Shown: in pieces, positions 33,037 to 44,942 of the stretch | Layout: each line of letters begins with the position of its first letter | Numbering within the stretch: the first letter of the stretch is position 1 | Assembly: GCA_030386875.1 (NCBI GenBank) | Contig: CM059576.1 | Span: 63,363,581 to 63,427,580, forward strand | Length of the DNA stretch: 64,000 bases | Source: Morinoia aosen | Lineage: Eukaryota; Arthropoda; Malacostraca; Amphipoda; Talitridae | Direction of reading: 5' to 3' | Program-made: the position numbers and the translations under genes | The notes under the pieces: model-generated | Databases searched by the model: none | The model's input: the letters and a program-made list of their open reading frames with translations, nothing else | Told to the model about the DNA's origin: nothing

Positions 33037-35760
33037 AATAAGAAAACGAATATTACACCAGCGTTAGAAACATTTATCGTGAAACGTACGAGCTAAACGT
33101 AAAAAAGGCTAACGAATTATTGTGGGGTATTTCATACATATTGAACGTCATTAAATTAATGACTCTTATCAGGTCACGTCCCCAAACCACTAACAACACT
33201 AATGACCAGGTAAAATTTGAAGTTCAATAATTATAGCACAGTAATTTAAAAGAACACAGATGTACGCAGAAAACTACAGAGGAGATGATAATGTATTAAC
33301 ATACAGTGTAAGCTTAAGATTTCTACGCGAGTCAAGAATGAGGTGTTCAGTAAATTTGTTTTCTCAGACGTCACACGCTCATTATATCTGCTAGCTGCTG
33401 TGAGCAGTATTTCCAGGTGCATTATAATAACAAAAGAAGACAACTTTTTCATAGAATAGCATCAGGTAAATTAAAAGAAGATGAAACAATTCACAATCAA
33501 ACCTAAGCAAAGAGCACGATGATCACATTGTTCCCAGGAGACGGATCACTAAACATCGAGTGTATTGTATAAAGACATGCGACAGGTGTAAGGTATTATG
33601 TTACTGATACATAATCCTGCGTAAGGCCAGCAAATATTTGACTTTTTTACGCGACATTACCTTTTCCTGTAGCTGACAACTAACTGCTGACCGGTAGGAA
33701 AGTTGGAACATTTAGTTTCTACAAAACTCTGCCTCTGCGATTACAAATCAAAATTATTCACATCAGATTCCTGAGAGCTTACGAAGTTTTACGCTGTTTA
33801 AAATTTTGGATATCAGTTTGTATTCTGGGGAATTCAGGTATTAAATAAACGTAAATGCTAATAGTTATTTTAATCTACTTGCTGGATAAGGACGCAGCAC
33901 TCTAAAATGAAGCACCGACAGATTTAAAAATTTTAATTGAATGCAAAAGAAACGTACAACGGTGTAAGTTACATTCTTGCTACGGTAGTCATACTCGTGG
34001 CTTATGGTTAATTCTTTTAAAGGTGAGAGAGCAAATTCATTGATCAAAGATGGATAACCGAGTCTAAGAAAAATGCTTACGAACAAAACTGTGATTAAAA
34101 AACTACTTCGAATTAATATATCAACAAAACTGTCACCTCCTTACCCTCCAGAACACTTAGCATCACGATATTCATTAATGTCCATCAGGTTGTCTAGATT
34201 AAATTTATTTTTCAGTGAGGAATACACTTTGCCAACAAGGAGATGGGGAAAAAATTTTTTTAGACTGACATAAATTATATTATCTTTTCTGATAGAAAAA
34301 ATAAGTAGCTGCCACAACATTAATTGCGAACTTTATTCACGTTATGAAACTTATACATTGCGTTTTCCTTGAACTTGAATCACAAGCTTGAGTCTGCTTC
34401 CAAGCTCTCCGCAATTGTGCAAAATATATCTTGAGAATTTTATGTCAGCATTTTTTTTGAGGGAGTGCCACAAAAACAGTCATTGCGTAAGAGGAAGCAC
34501 AAGCATCAGACACCATAATGAGCCAGATAAAATAATCCCTTGATTGGGTTTAAATCAGGCATTGACATTTTCTTTCTCTTAAGATCAGGCATTAACATTT
34601 TCTTTCTCTATTTTTTTTTCGAAAATAGTTTCGAAATCATTACTTTGTTTAGTGCATGGGAAGTCTTATTGGAAAGTTGAGCCCCTTGTTTTTGAAAAAT
34701 ATTTTAGCTTCATTTAGTACCAAATGGATGTCAGAATTTCAGACTGCATTAACTCTTTGCAAAAAAAAGTATTTACTTTGGAAAAGGTAGCCAATGACTG
34801 AAGCTGATGTTTGACTTTTAAACACTCAAAACTCAAGATGACGAGGAACGTCTGCAATGGACTGTCTCAGCACCCTGTCATTCTATGCGTTGATATTTCC
34901 TAAACATTGAAAAAAATCCACCTATAAACACAGTGTAGCCAGTGAGCATGACATTCCTTTAAATTCGTCAGATGAATTTTTACTCTCGCAAATTTTATTT
35001 CAGAGTTCGTTGAACAGATGCAGACTGTGATGTCTGGTAGATTTTGAAGTTTTGCATTCAATAATGAACCTATTTTTCGTATACCAATGCGGAATCGATC
35101 GAATTCTCACCTCAATGAACATCCCAATTGAATTACCATGAACAAAGATAAAAGATTAAGCTTTGCTTGTAATGTATGCACCATTTCTTGAATTAAAAAT
35201 TAATTATTATCATATATATAGTTTATAATAAAAATCAACTCGAGAACTTTACCGACGTTCTGTACATTGGGTTGAACATGAGCTTTTGAATGTCATCCAG
35301 ACAAAGCGATATATTTTCTAGCGAGGTCGTAATATCACGCACACTCTCAGTCATATGAGCGTCAGGCATCGCCGCGCCAACGCGACTTTCTTATACTACC
35401 CATCAGGTGTTGAGGAAAACCAATTTTTATTCGGGGATTTCGTAATAAGGAATCGTAAATTCAAGAAATTAGTTTGTCACTTTTACAGTTTCTCATTCGA
35501 TGACGTTCGGTACAGTGTGCCCTTTGTCATTTACAAACCGCCTTCGACCCTCTAACCACGAACGCCTCGCAAACCATCCTCAAAATGTTGTGCCTGAGAA
35601 ACCTCAGGCATGCTCCAGCATTCGCAATACTCACAACATGCATACGCCTTCCCATGGAGAACCACCTATAATGTATTTTTCATTTCTCTGTTTATTCTCC
35701 GAAGCATCTCTTAGGATGTGCGTTTTTGGCTAGTAACGTCCGGGACTTGCACTTCGGATC
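33037..35760. other. AT-rich, no gene seen
   Basis: It contains a 28-bp tandem duplication at about 34553-34609 (ATCAGGCATT...TTTCTTTCTCT twice). A slightly G+C-richer patch at 35500-35660 is open on the plus strand for some 50 codons with no recognised domain. It may be 5' to the small plus-strand gene that follows. Confidence 0.4.
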
Positions 35761-35809
35761 CCTGTGCTCGACGTCATGAAGAAGACATGAGGCCGACAGC
35801 TATGGTGTG

Positions 35810-36027
35810 ATGACGGGTGCCACTATGGTCTCGCTCAGCTCTGCGACAGCTCCGCATCCGGCTACCTCCTATCTCCTCAACTACGGAGTCAGCGCTGATG
35901 GGGAGCCAGTGCCTCCAACTGCAGTCCAGCACCTCAGCGACAGGGTAGACGATCGTCGGCCCTCTCTATCATACCGTCGTCATATGGACTTCAAGGGATC
36001 TTTTAGTGATTGTAGGTTCGGAGATAT
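35810..36027 (+). CDS. First coding exon of a small plus-strand gene, unknown product
   Basis: This island is strongly enriched in G+C. It opens at ATG 35810 and ends at the perfect donor GATAT|GTAAGT. It encodes 72 residues: Ser/Ala/Thr-rich at first (MVSLSSATAPHPATSYLLNY), then charged (RVDDRRPSLSYRRHMDF). The phase (two bases) joins precisely to the next exon. The in-frame TGA at about 35777 makes ATG 35810 the most likely start. A GC-rich leader upstream (from about 35735) could be 5' UTR. No family was recognised. Two or three exons without homology make a plausible gene, not a proven one. Confidence 0.5.
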
Positions 36028-36482
36028 GTAAGTGCATTTGTCCCGAACGTTCCTCACTAGTCTTCAGATGGCTGTAGTTTCCATATCTTGAGCCATACTC
36101 TAAATTTTAAGCCGTGACTAAACTACGTAAATTTAATATCTTGAATTTATTTTAGGAGTAGGTCGTACTGCCTTATCTGTGAACTCAAAAAACTTCTCCT
36201 TTTATCTATTCACAGCAGTTTTCAATCCTACAACCGTCAAATTATTTACGTGTCATGTAAGTTTTCTCCACCAGTAAAATTTTTTATTCCCAACAGGTCA
36301 CGGTTAATGTCATTATTCAAGGCGGCGACGGTCGGATGCACCAATTTCCGACTCTCAATTGGCAAGAAGTGACCGACAGGCCTAAATACCAAGACACTTT
36401 TAACTGTTTATTTTATCTTTATGCACAAACAATAAACGGGTTTTGCGTCATTCTTATCCCCCCTCATTTTTTTCAATTTCAG

Positions 36483-36562
36483 GACGAGATGTGTGACACA
36501 CATCTCGAGTCGTGAACTCATTGAATGGAACTCCTGGAATAGGGCGCCAATCATCATTGAAT
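36483..36562 (+). CDS. Second exon of the small plus-strand gene
   Basis: The signals are among the best in the window: acceptor CATTTTTTTCAATTTCAG and donor GAAT|GTGAGT. The only open frame encodes 26 residues (TRCVTHISSRELIEWNSWNR...). Its one-base entry phase completes the codon left by the exon ending at 36027. The start of the exon is a near-perfect palindrome around GAGATGTGTG/CACACATCTC, which is unusual inside coding sequence. Product unknown. Confidence 0.55.
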
Positions 36563-38459
36563 GTGAGTAATATCAACTATGAAATGGTGCAACAAAGAGA
36601 ATCCCTTTTAACTTTTCATACCATCTTGATATAACCATTACTTTGTACAAATTTTTTACGACGTAAGTATCATCGCCAAGACAATCATGTTAAAAAAAAT
36701 AACAAATAGATTTCAAAATTCACAACGTCGTCGATCATTTACTCAACCTGAAGATGAGTATTGTTTTTTGAAATCATCGTTACCCTCGTCTTCAAGCACA
36801 GAGAATCGTGAATTCTGTGGGTAGATTTGTTCAATAATTGAAGTTTTAATAACGCTTACTTATGTTTTTGTTATGACTTTCTACAGCAAAAAAGTAGGGC
36901 AAAATGTAGCAGATCCATAAGTACCGCAGATTATTAAAAGTAAGCACGAATGTGCACCTTACATTACTTATCATATTCTAATACCAAATGTGAAATCAGA
37001 ATGCAAATTTATTTTCGCGTATGAAAGTTATGATGGAAAGAAGATAGTGCTTTTAATGAACATGTTGATTACAAACTGACTTTTCACAGTTTTCAACAAG
37101 AACGTGTATCCGACGAATCATAAAACCTTCACAAAATCTGAAACTGAAGCTGATATTAGTTTTGTAAATACAATGTGTCGTTAGAAGGATACCACTCTAA
37201 AGCCCTAGCGATACTTTCTTTGGAGTTCTGTTGTTTTTGGCCAAATTTGACGAACTTTTTTGCTGTCGAAGATTAGAACAATGCTGTTTTCCTTTGGACG
37301 TGAGGAGAAAGCATTGCTCTTTGAATAAGAAAGTCTCTTGTTCGAAGCCATTCCAGCGCGCTTGTATTGTTCATCAGTGGGAAGCTTCTCTTTTTATGAC
37401 GAATAAAATAATAGAAAACGGGTAGATAAGGTTATAGAGGATACCCTTTAACCGCTCGTTGTTAATTTTTAATGTTAATTAATTGCTTCCAGTTACTCCT
37501 CTTAGTTTTCAATGTAAATGCCATACTTAATTCACGGCTCTCATTGCTTCAATGCTGTAAATGCACTGCTTTCAACTTGTGGAGGAGTAAAATATTGGGG
37601 CGATTAGTACTCTGAAGTTTCTTGAAAAAGCTATTGCTAAAAAATTGTTTCGTTGCTCAATTCATCAAACTATTTTTTGAATAATCAACGTGAACCAATT
37701 CTCTATTTTAAAATCTCAATTTAAAAGCTAATTACCGAGTTTGAAAATATGTTACCAACTTTGTAACAATTTCAACCTCAATTCAGGGATTTTGCAAAAA
37801 ATCACACATGAGATGGAAACAAAATGAGTCTTATGTGTAAATTTTGCCCATAGTAAACAAATTGAACCAACAGAGAACGGCAACAGAAAACTGTAATTAA
37901 TTTAATTTTTCACGATGATTCACAAACTGGACCAATAGCACAGGCAAAAATTTATTACTAGCCACCGCTTCAATTTCTCATCAAAGCAAATAGAAAACAA
38001 CGGCGAAAAATGTAACACAGATCACTAATAAGTACATATTTCTATTCGTACGACATTCAAATATGCTTCGCATACATCTCTCGTGATGACTCAATTCATT
38101 CCTATGAGAAATAGCTCTCTGAGCGTCATACTGTAGAAACAAAAATTAAAAAAACGAACTAGAAAAAAGGTATTTCTGTGAAAAAAAGAGAAAATATTTA
38201 AAAAGTAGATGTTTTGAACACTTACACTTATTTTCTTTTGATAAAGATTTTACCCCAGAGTTCTAAAGCTACAGCAATGCCAAATATATCAATCGAAAGG
38301 GCTTAAAAAGCGCCACAAAATCTCAAAAGTTCATTGCAGAAAACACCTAGTTCGAAACATAGGAAGCAAACCAAAATGATTTTTGAGAAAAAGTAAAAAC
38401 ACGTTGTCTGGAAACTTGCTAATTGGCTTCTTCAAATGTATCTTCTTTCACAATTTCAG
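36563..38459. other. AT-rich, probable intron
   Basis: The ORF at 37231-37425 (plus) has no recognised domain. No repeats stand out. Confidence 0.4.
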
Positions 38460-38515
38460 GGGTACAAGAATGGGATATTTACCATTCGATAGGGCTTAGC
38501 AAGCTCTATCCATAA
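38460..38515 (+). CDS. Possible terminal exon of the small plus-strand gene
   Basis: The acceptor CTTCTTTCACAATTTCAG is followed by a frame that fits the one base left by the exon at 36562. It gives 17 residues (VQEWDIYHSIGLSKLYP) and a TAA. AATAAA follows at 38576-38581, about 60 bases on. Together the three exons would encode 117 residues. The exon itself is AT-rich and short, so this assignment is weaker than the first two. Confidence 0.3.
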
Positions 38516-39483
38516 GCAATACAATTTTGCGAAACATCTATTATTTTGAAAATTCCACGACATGAAAAAAATATAAATAAAATAGAAGTCACATTTTTGT
38601 TAAAAAAATTCTTAAATTCTAAAAAAATAGTAATAAAAATTCCCTATTTCTTATTGTTATATAGATATATAAACTATATAAAAACGAATTTTCGGTTCTG
38701 TAACTAAAAAATTGTAGAAGTAGATAGATATTCAAGGAACCCCTATTTTTTCGTATTTAAAAAAAATAGGCGCTGATACAAGAAAGACACATCAATAATA
38801 AAATGATTTTTGGAGCATTTCACATCAACTGTGAACATTTCAGAGTAATACATCCGTAAATTATGGACTTTTTTGCTTGGGTAGACCGTCCCCATACGCC
38901 AATGTTGAGAATTTTTTGCTCTCATGGCAGAATTTTGTCACACTTTCAGCCCCCATAAAGTGTCCGCCGAAGCTTGAAAGTTTAAATACACAGTACGAGT
39001 AAACTGTATTTGCTACTGTCATCATGAATTGACAAAAGCCCATCTAAATTTTGAAAAATCTGAGCCCACATTAAGCCACAATTTGGATCTACGAGTAGCT
39101 TTCGACCATATTGAAGCTCCCATTTACAGAATTGGTTATTTTTGTTGAACACACCACTCTCCTTAATTTATTCGATTTAATTTGCACACAACTGCAGAGA
39201 AAGGGGAATGCCGCCTCAGCTACCATCTTTCGATCGCGCGATGTAAACGACTAAACCCACATTGGAAGTGAATAGTTATTCTGGATAGACGAATGCTATT
39301 AGGTTGTCCGCTTTGCGTCACCAAACATTCTGTGAGGTCTCAGTGTAGTCTCAAGGAACAGTGTTCAAGTCACTTTAAATAAATATCGATAATATCTATC
39401 AAGACAATAGTGAACTTAAATTAATTGCTAATGATAATTTCAGTGTCACGTAAGTTTCTCGATTGCATTCGTGCATCTCTTAC
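38516..39483. other. AT-rich, no gene seen
   Basis: A slightly G+C-richer patch near 39190-39260 carries no supported exon. Confidence 0.4.
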
Positions 39484-39728
39484 CGGTCTGAATACTCCAC
39501 TCGCTCTCGTCGTCGGAAGCCGAGGCTACAGCAGCCCCCTCGACGACAGTCTGGTCATCTGGGCAGTTGAGAACCAGATCCCGCCAGGTGTTGTAGCGGG
39601 CTCCGGCTTCTTGTAGCGCATCCCTCAGCTGACACCAGCGGGATCGCAGCACTCGGGGGCTTCTGTCACTCAAGCCTTGAACTACGTATTGTAGCACCTC
39701 AAGGAACCTAGGATGATGGGAACAGCAC
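39484..39728 (-). CDS. Internal exon candidate, minus strand
   Basis: This 245-bp island of high G+C lies between acceptor CTTATCCAAAATTATAG and donor GACCG|GTAAGA. The open frame gives 81 residues. A possibly helical part (RFLEVLQYVVQGL, SPRVLRSRWCQLRDALQEAG) vaguely recalls trihelix/SANT-type DNA-binding modules. An acidic Ser-rich tail follows (ASASDDESEW). The upstream Met at 39769 may be intronic. The phase at its donor fits the exon at 28703. No close family was recognised. Confidence 0.45.
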
Positions 39729-41802
39729 CTATAATTTTGGATAAGTACTACAGTGTCCCGAAAAGCCATAAATAATGAACACTGTTACACTTATCTCGAT
39801 GCCGTGTTACAGCCCTGCAAGAAATATTAGACTACTGACAAAGCTTCAATTTTACTGCTTATTCACTACAAAATTTTAAAGAGCCAAAGACAATGAATGT
39901 TATGGGCTTAATCTCTTCTGGCAGCTTTTAGCTGCACCTAGGGAAACCTCGAGCGTTAAAGACTGCTTTAATTTTGGAATCTAGTGATGCTTGTCTGCAT
40001 GAAAATTATACTTTTATGCATAAAAATCAGCACCAACGCCATTCCTACTGACTCTCATACGAAATGACTTCCTGAAACCGAAAATGACTTTCGTTTTCTC
40101 CCATCATCAACCGTTTTTGGAGGACCATCGTACCACGTATTTTAATCACTTTTCGATCAATGGGAGGCTGTAGCAAACTTTTTTTGAGCTAGGAGGATGA
40201 GAATTTTTTTTGGCACAAATGCAGTTTCGGATTTGGATGGTCAACAGGCAAGTTTGAAATAATTGAGGAAACATTTATCAAAATAGAGGTGCATAGTATT
40301 ACCAAAACCCTCTGTTGAGTTGTTTTCCAGAGCATAAAGCTGACATGTTTCACTTTTTACGTATTCATATAGAGTACACGCACTAAATAAACATGTTTCC
40401 TAAATACGGTATGGTGAGGAAACTGTGAACTTAAAATAATCCAGCAGCTCATAACTTGTTACGCTGAAACAGTGTTGTAATAAATGAATGAATTTAGTTT
40501 TACGTATGTGGTACACGCTGAACGTATACATTTCTCAGTAAATTCGAATATTCAGAGGCAGTCGGACGTTCGTACACATCTAAATTCACGAACGATCATC
40601 GTATTGCATCAGAGATGAGAAACAAGCATTTGGAAGGCTCACCGAGAAAGAGAAAAACACTTCTATTATGCATCTCACGGCTTACTGATACTGTGATGCA
40701 GAGCACCCTAGAAATGCGGTCATCAAGGGGACATAGAAATCTTCAGAAACATATGCAATACAACAAACATGATGCTCTGGAATACAGAGGATACAACAAT
40801 TTTCATGATACCTAACCGAATGATCAGACTCAATACAAATCGTATTAAGGGTAACTAGTACAGCATTGCCCTGATTACTGCATCTCAGTTTACCTCTTCG
40901 GTGGCATTAATATTTTAGAGCAAAGTTCATTATTGTCCAGTATGTGTAGCAACTCAGTGCATTATTGTTCTCCTGGTTTTCAAACGATCGTGGGTTAAAA
41001 GTGGGTTTTAGAAGCCTCTGAGGAGATCATCAGTTGTAATCTAAAATGGAGCATAGAAGTTGCTAACGATCAAACGCCGGAGTGGATGAAAAACGATACC
41101 GACCTCCGTCTACAATGGTTCTCTTTAAAAGTCCCTAATTGTAAGACGCATTCCTTCCTAAAGCATGAGACTTCATAGCAAAAAATGTGATGGCGTTTCT
41201 TGCTTTGCCTAGGCTAAGTTTCCCGAAGGGTAACGGATGTAAGGTTTTATATTTCTATTTTTTGCGGCGAGTTTTATGCAACGGGAATGAGGGTGAGCGC
41301 ATTTTCAGGTATGGTACTTGATATCTGGGGCGGTATGGTTTAGCAAATGCTATTTGCATTTTAATTATTGAATTGTGGTGCTATGTTCTTTAAGAGAGGT
41401 TTCAAGTAGTTTTGGTTATACGTGGATATATTCAATGGAGCTGAACACTCAAATATGATTGAAAGATATGTGGAAGGCTTGGTCTTTCCCATTACACTGT
41501 AAATGACACATTGCATTTCGCAGTAACAGTGGGAAGATCGCAAGAAGGAACGAAATAATTTTTTTCCCAATGCGAGTCATTCAGCCCTCACAATCGAAAA
41601 GAAGTTAGGGGCTGTAAAATTTTCGACATGTCTAAAAATTGCTATCCATTCTTGTAGGCTTATAATGAGAAGTTCTCCGGCTACTTTATATTGTATTGAA
41701 AAAACTGTTCTTCATCGAAGTGCTTTTTATTTTAGAAACGACGAACAGGTGATGTTGGCGTTCGAAAAATAGGATCTCACTGTTGCAAAGGAGGCTCTTC
41801 GA
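39729..41802. other. AT-rich, no gene seen
   Basis: The ORF at 40615-40815 (plus) has no recognised domain. AATAAA on the minus strand near 41730 could serve the exon at 41803-41941. Confidence 0.4.
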
Positions 41803-41941
41803 TCACAAAGTCCAGTTCACTCTCATACTCAGAATCAAACGAAATTCCAGGTTCGAGCTCAGTGTGAACGTCCTCGTTGCATTCGAGTCGGATTTCCTTG
41901 TCCCTTGTGTTGACGAAGAGGTTTCAGGCCCGAATTCGTCT
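41803..41941 (-). CDS. Possible terminal exon, minus strand
   Basis: The acceptor GTCTGTTTTTGATCACCAG precedes a 45-residue frame rich in Ser/Thr (PETSSSTQGTRKSDSNAT), ending in TGA. AATAAA follows about 70 bases later. A different frame of the same island is acidic and equally coding-like (HTELEPGISFDSEYESEL), ending near a GTGAGA donor at 41780. The island is therefore probably coding, but its frame is unresolved. Product unknown. Confidence 0.3.
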
Positions 41942-42427
41942 CTGGTGATCAAAAACAGACTTTAGATAACGGTAAAAATTAATAAAGGAATTTCGCCAAT
42001 TATTCTGATAAGTCCTTTTATTAACACCACTAGACTTAGGTGATATATTGTTGTGACGTAAAACTCATTTGTGGGATACTCGCAGTGACTATTGAATATT
42101 TGAATCCTCATTTAATTTCAGTTAAAAACCTTAAAATTGTAGATACGACCACTCAGCTCTAAGCTGAAAAGGCGATCTCACTAATTTTCTGAGTTGACGG
42201 TCGCTTTGTGTTGATAATATCACCATTGTTTTCTCAGTACCATGAGCTGTGGTCCTAAACTGCGCAAATAATGAAGAATCATTGGAAACGGTAAATAGTG
42301 ATTCTTGGAAATACAAGGAATGTCAAAATTTTCAACCGCCCAATTCAAATATGAAATAAATAAAAATGCAAACTAATTGCACAAGACGTCAAGAGGCCTT
42401 GACAAGAACAAGAATGATCTGACCCTT

Positions 42428-42640
42428 CCCAATTGAAAATCAAGGACGTTTCGCCGGTGAGTACGCGTCGGTTCCTAGGCGTATTTTAGTTGTATTACGC
42501 GCGGTTTAAGGGTCAAATGTCCACTTTTTCGGACACAAAACTGCACGCAAATCGCCGTTGTTCCGCCTTACCTGACGGTCGTTTCCCGCCTCAGAACCAG
42601 ATTCGAATCGCGGCTGGCCGTCCATGGATTATAGGTTAAA
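42428..42640 (-). repeat. Dispersed GC-richer repeat, copy B
   Basis: On the minus strand it ends ACGTCCTTGATTTTCAATTG, like copy A at 728-978. It starts with CCATGGACGGCCAGCCGCGA, related to the start of A. The internal AAGTGGACATTT word is shared. It abuts the cruciform repeat at 42645-42810, which may be part of the same element. Confidence 0.5.
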
Positions 42641-42644
42641 AAAT

Positions 42645-42810
42645 CGCTCCCGGTTGCACGTGCCTCGCCTCACGGGATGTACAATATTGCACTGGAAGCT
42701 TTGGATCTTACAATACATTCACACTCAATGCATTGTGAATGTATTGACCCATTGAGCTCAGTACAATATTGTACATCCAATGAGATCGATGCACGTGCAA
42801 CTGGGAGCTC
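42645..42810. repeat. Long imperfect palindrome (cruciform-type)
   Basis: The outer arms are GCTCCCGGTTGCACGTGC and the complement of GCACGTGCAACTGGGAGC. The middle arms hold ATGTACAATATT. The centre is CAATACATTCAC...GTGAATGTATTG. Nearly the entire 166 bp pairs with itself. No coding content is credible. A DNA-transposon or foldback origin is possible. Confidence 0.65.
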
Positions 42811-44173
42811 AGGTACATATGACAATACATTAGAAAGGACATAGAATCCCGCTCTTTCTTCAACTTTTATCACAAAAATTAAACCATCTCTTAATAAAAA
42901 TTTACACGAATATCTTACTTCCATTAAATCACAGCCTACCCTCCAATGGTACGCCAAAATACTATAGGCATTAAACATAAAATCCAATTCGTTCAAAATG
43001 CTGCATGTAACAAACAAAAATTAACTACATAAACATAAGGATGGGAATGAAATTTCCATATCACAAAGTTCCCTTTCAACGCTCGTTTACATTATAGATT
43101 AGATTATTGGTTCGTTTAAGCCTCCCTATCCGCAACAAATGCGATCCAAAGAGAGGAAAAGGGAGGCACCATTTAGTGTGGAGGCAACACGTGGACTACG
43201 CTTTGGGACATATGTGTAACACTAAGTAAATTGCTCGCTTGCACACCGGCATAAATGAATAGCATTTCTATAATTTCACTTCCTTTTTCAGAATTGATTT
43301 CAGCATACCAGTTAAAATGATCGTCCACTTAAATTTTTCAAACTTTCTATAAGGGACATGAGTGCTTTTGAGTAGTACAGTCGGCTTCTAAATTCTGCTA
43401 CTCACAACTTCGAACCAACCGTAGCAATCGCACAAACGTATTCAACGTTTTAAGGGAACGCGGAATAGCACAAAAGAATTTTCTTGCATTACTAAAGCTG
43501 TTTCAGAGAAAAAACTGGAACACAATTAGCTAGCGCAATTATGTACCAAAAAAGTATTTACAATAAAAAATACCCTCGAATGATAGATAGGGTGCACTGT
43601 AGCACAGGACTTGATGCACAGAATTAAAAATCTTGAAAAAATTAAACAAGAGAATAGTTGAAGACAGAAAGACAAGCTGACATGGACAGTAAAAAAATGA
43701 ATAAAAAATGTCCATCATGAAAGGCATAACAATAATTACGATATAAAATGACCCACCTGCACAATGACCTATCTTCTACATGCTTCCAATGTTCATGAAT
43801 ATAACTTACAAATGAATCAAGTGAATGTGAACTGTTCTGTAAACTTGTTCAATAATCTATCCAGAGTACTTTGATATGAATACCACTGCTCTAGTTTCAA
43901 AACAGTTGGAAGGACAACACTTCACACAACTGTGTTTAAAAATGTGAACTCAGCTTGAGCCAACGCGAAAATCTAAAGATGAGCGTAACTGTCGACGGCC
44001 TCAACATCCCGATAAACATTCAAAAAACATGTTTTTAGCATGATGATGCACTAATAAATCACCGTTTATCTAATGCAATAATTGCGAAGAACACATTCAC
44101 AAGGAAAACTCACATCAGCAATTGCGATTGCAAAAACGATAACTTCCAGTAAGTACATCACTCGATGACTCAC

Positions 44174-44306
44174 AGTCGTAAACTAAGTCTAACAGATCGC
44201 GACGCGTACCGGCAGGCTGCAGCACACTACTGGCAGCATACATTTGTACGGCTGTAAACCACTGATGGCCGCTCTCAAATGTTACGGCCATTCCCAAACT
44301 AAACAT
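44174..44306 (-). CDS. Possible first coding exon with TATA promoter
   Basis: ATG at 44306 opens a 44-codon frame (MFSLGMAVTFESGHQWFTAV...) that meets the perfect donor GACT|GTGAGT at 44173. A TATATAAG box lies about 105 bases upstream and a CACGTGACGTAAG motif further up. Three upstream ATGs in other frames weaken the start choice. The promoter region overlaps the end of a dispersed repeat (copy C). No matching downstream exon could be identified. Confidence 0.25.
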
Positions 44307-44410
44307 TTTGCGCCATCAAACCGTCCATGGCCAACCATGAATTTCACGTCCGATTTCGACCGCGGGTAGTTGAGAGCGCATTGGAGGAGTGTTAATGCAA
44401 GGCCGACCAG

Positions 44411-44418
44411 CTTATATA
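44411..44418 (-). promoter_or_regulatory. TATA-like box TATATAAG
   Basis: It lies in a G+C-richer block on the minus strand, with a transcription start expected about 30 bases downstream (near 44385). An E-box/CRE-like CACGTGACGTAAG lies near 44505-44517. It could drive the exon at 44306-44174 or belong to the repeat next to it. Confidence 0.3.
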
Positions 44419-44440
44419 TCGCACATAATCGACCGTCACG

Positions 44441-44481
44441 TCCTTAACCCACCGGTGATCCGTCCATGATTTTCAATTGGG
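44441..44481 (+). repeat. Dispersed repeat, copy C (end fragment)
   Basis: CCTTAACCCACCGGTGATCC then GTCCATGATTTTCAATTGGG parallels the ends of copies A and B. Only the terminal ~40 bases are convincing here. Confidence 0.45.
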
Positions 44482-44942
44482 TTGATATGTGCGTGACTAT
44501 CGCACGTGACGTAAGACAGTACTCAGACTGTATCCGGTTAGATAATATTTGGTAACTACTCACACTACACGGTTTGTAGACAAATTTTTACTGTTTTTCG
44601 CATACGAGTTCAGTGTACATTTGGATCTCAGCCTACCGCATCTCTTGACCTCTTCACGTAATATTTTAAAAATCCTTTAGAAATAGGAACTGAGTTTAAC
44701 ACATTTTTTCGAAAGTAGGTGCTCAAGTTTTCAATGAAATAAGTAAAACCAGTCCAAGGCAACTGTCAGTTGAAAGTTCGTGCCCTACTGCACTTTTAAA
44801 GGCTGGTGCCTTGTGGGGGCCACGTCCTGTCGATTCACTAGAATTACGGACTATTTTGTACTCATTGAAAAACACAAAAGTAGTCGGACATGATTGAAGC
44901 ACCCTTCAATACATCAGAGACAGTTTCCCTGTTACAACACCT

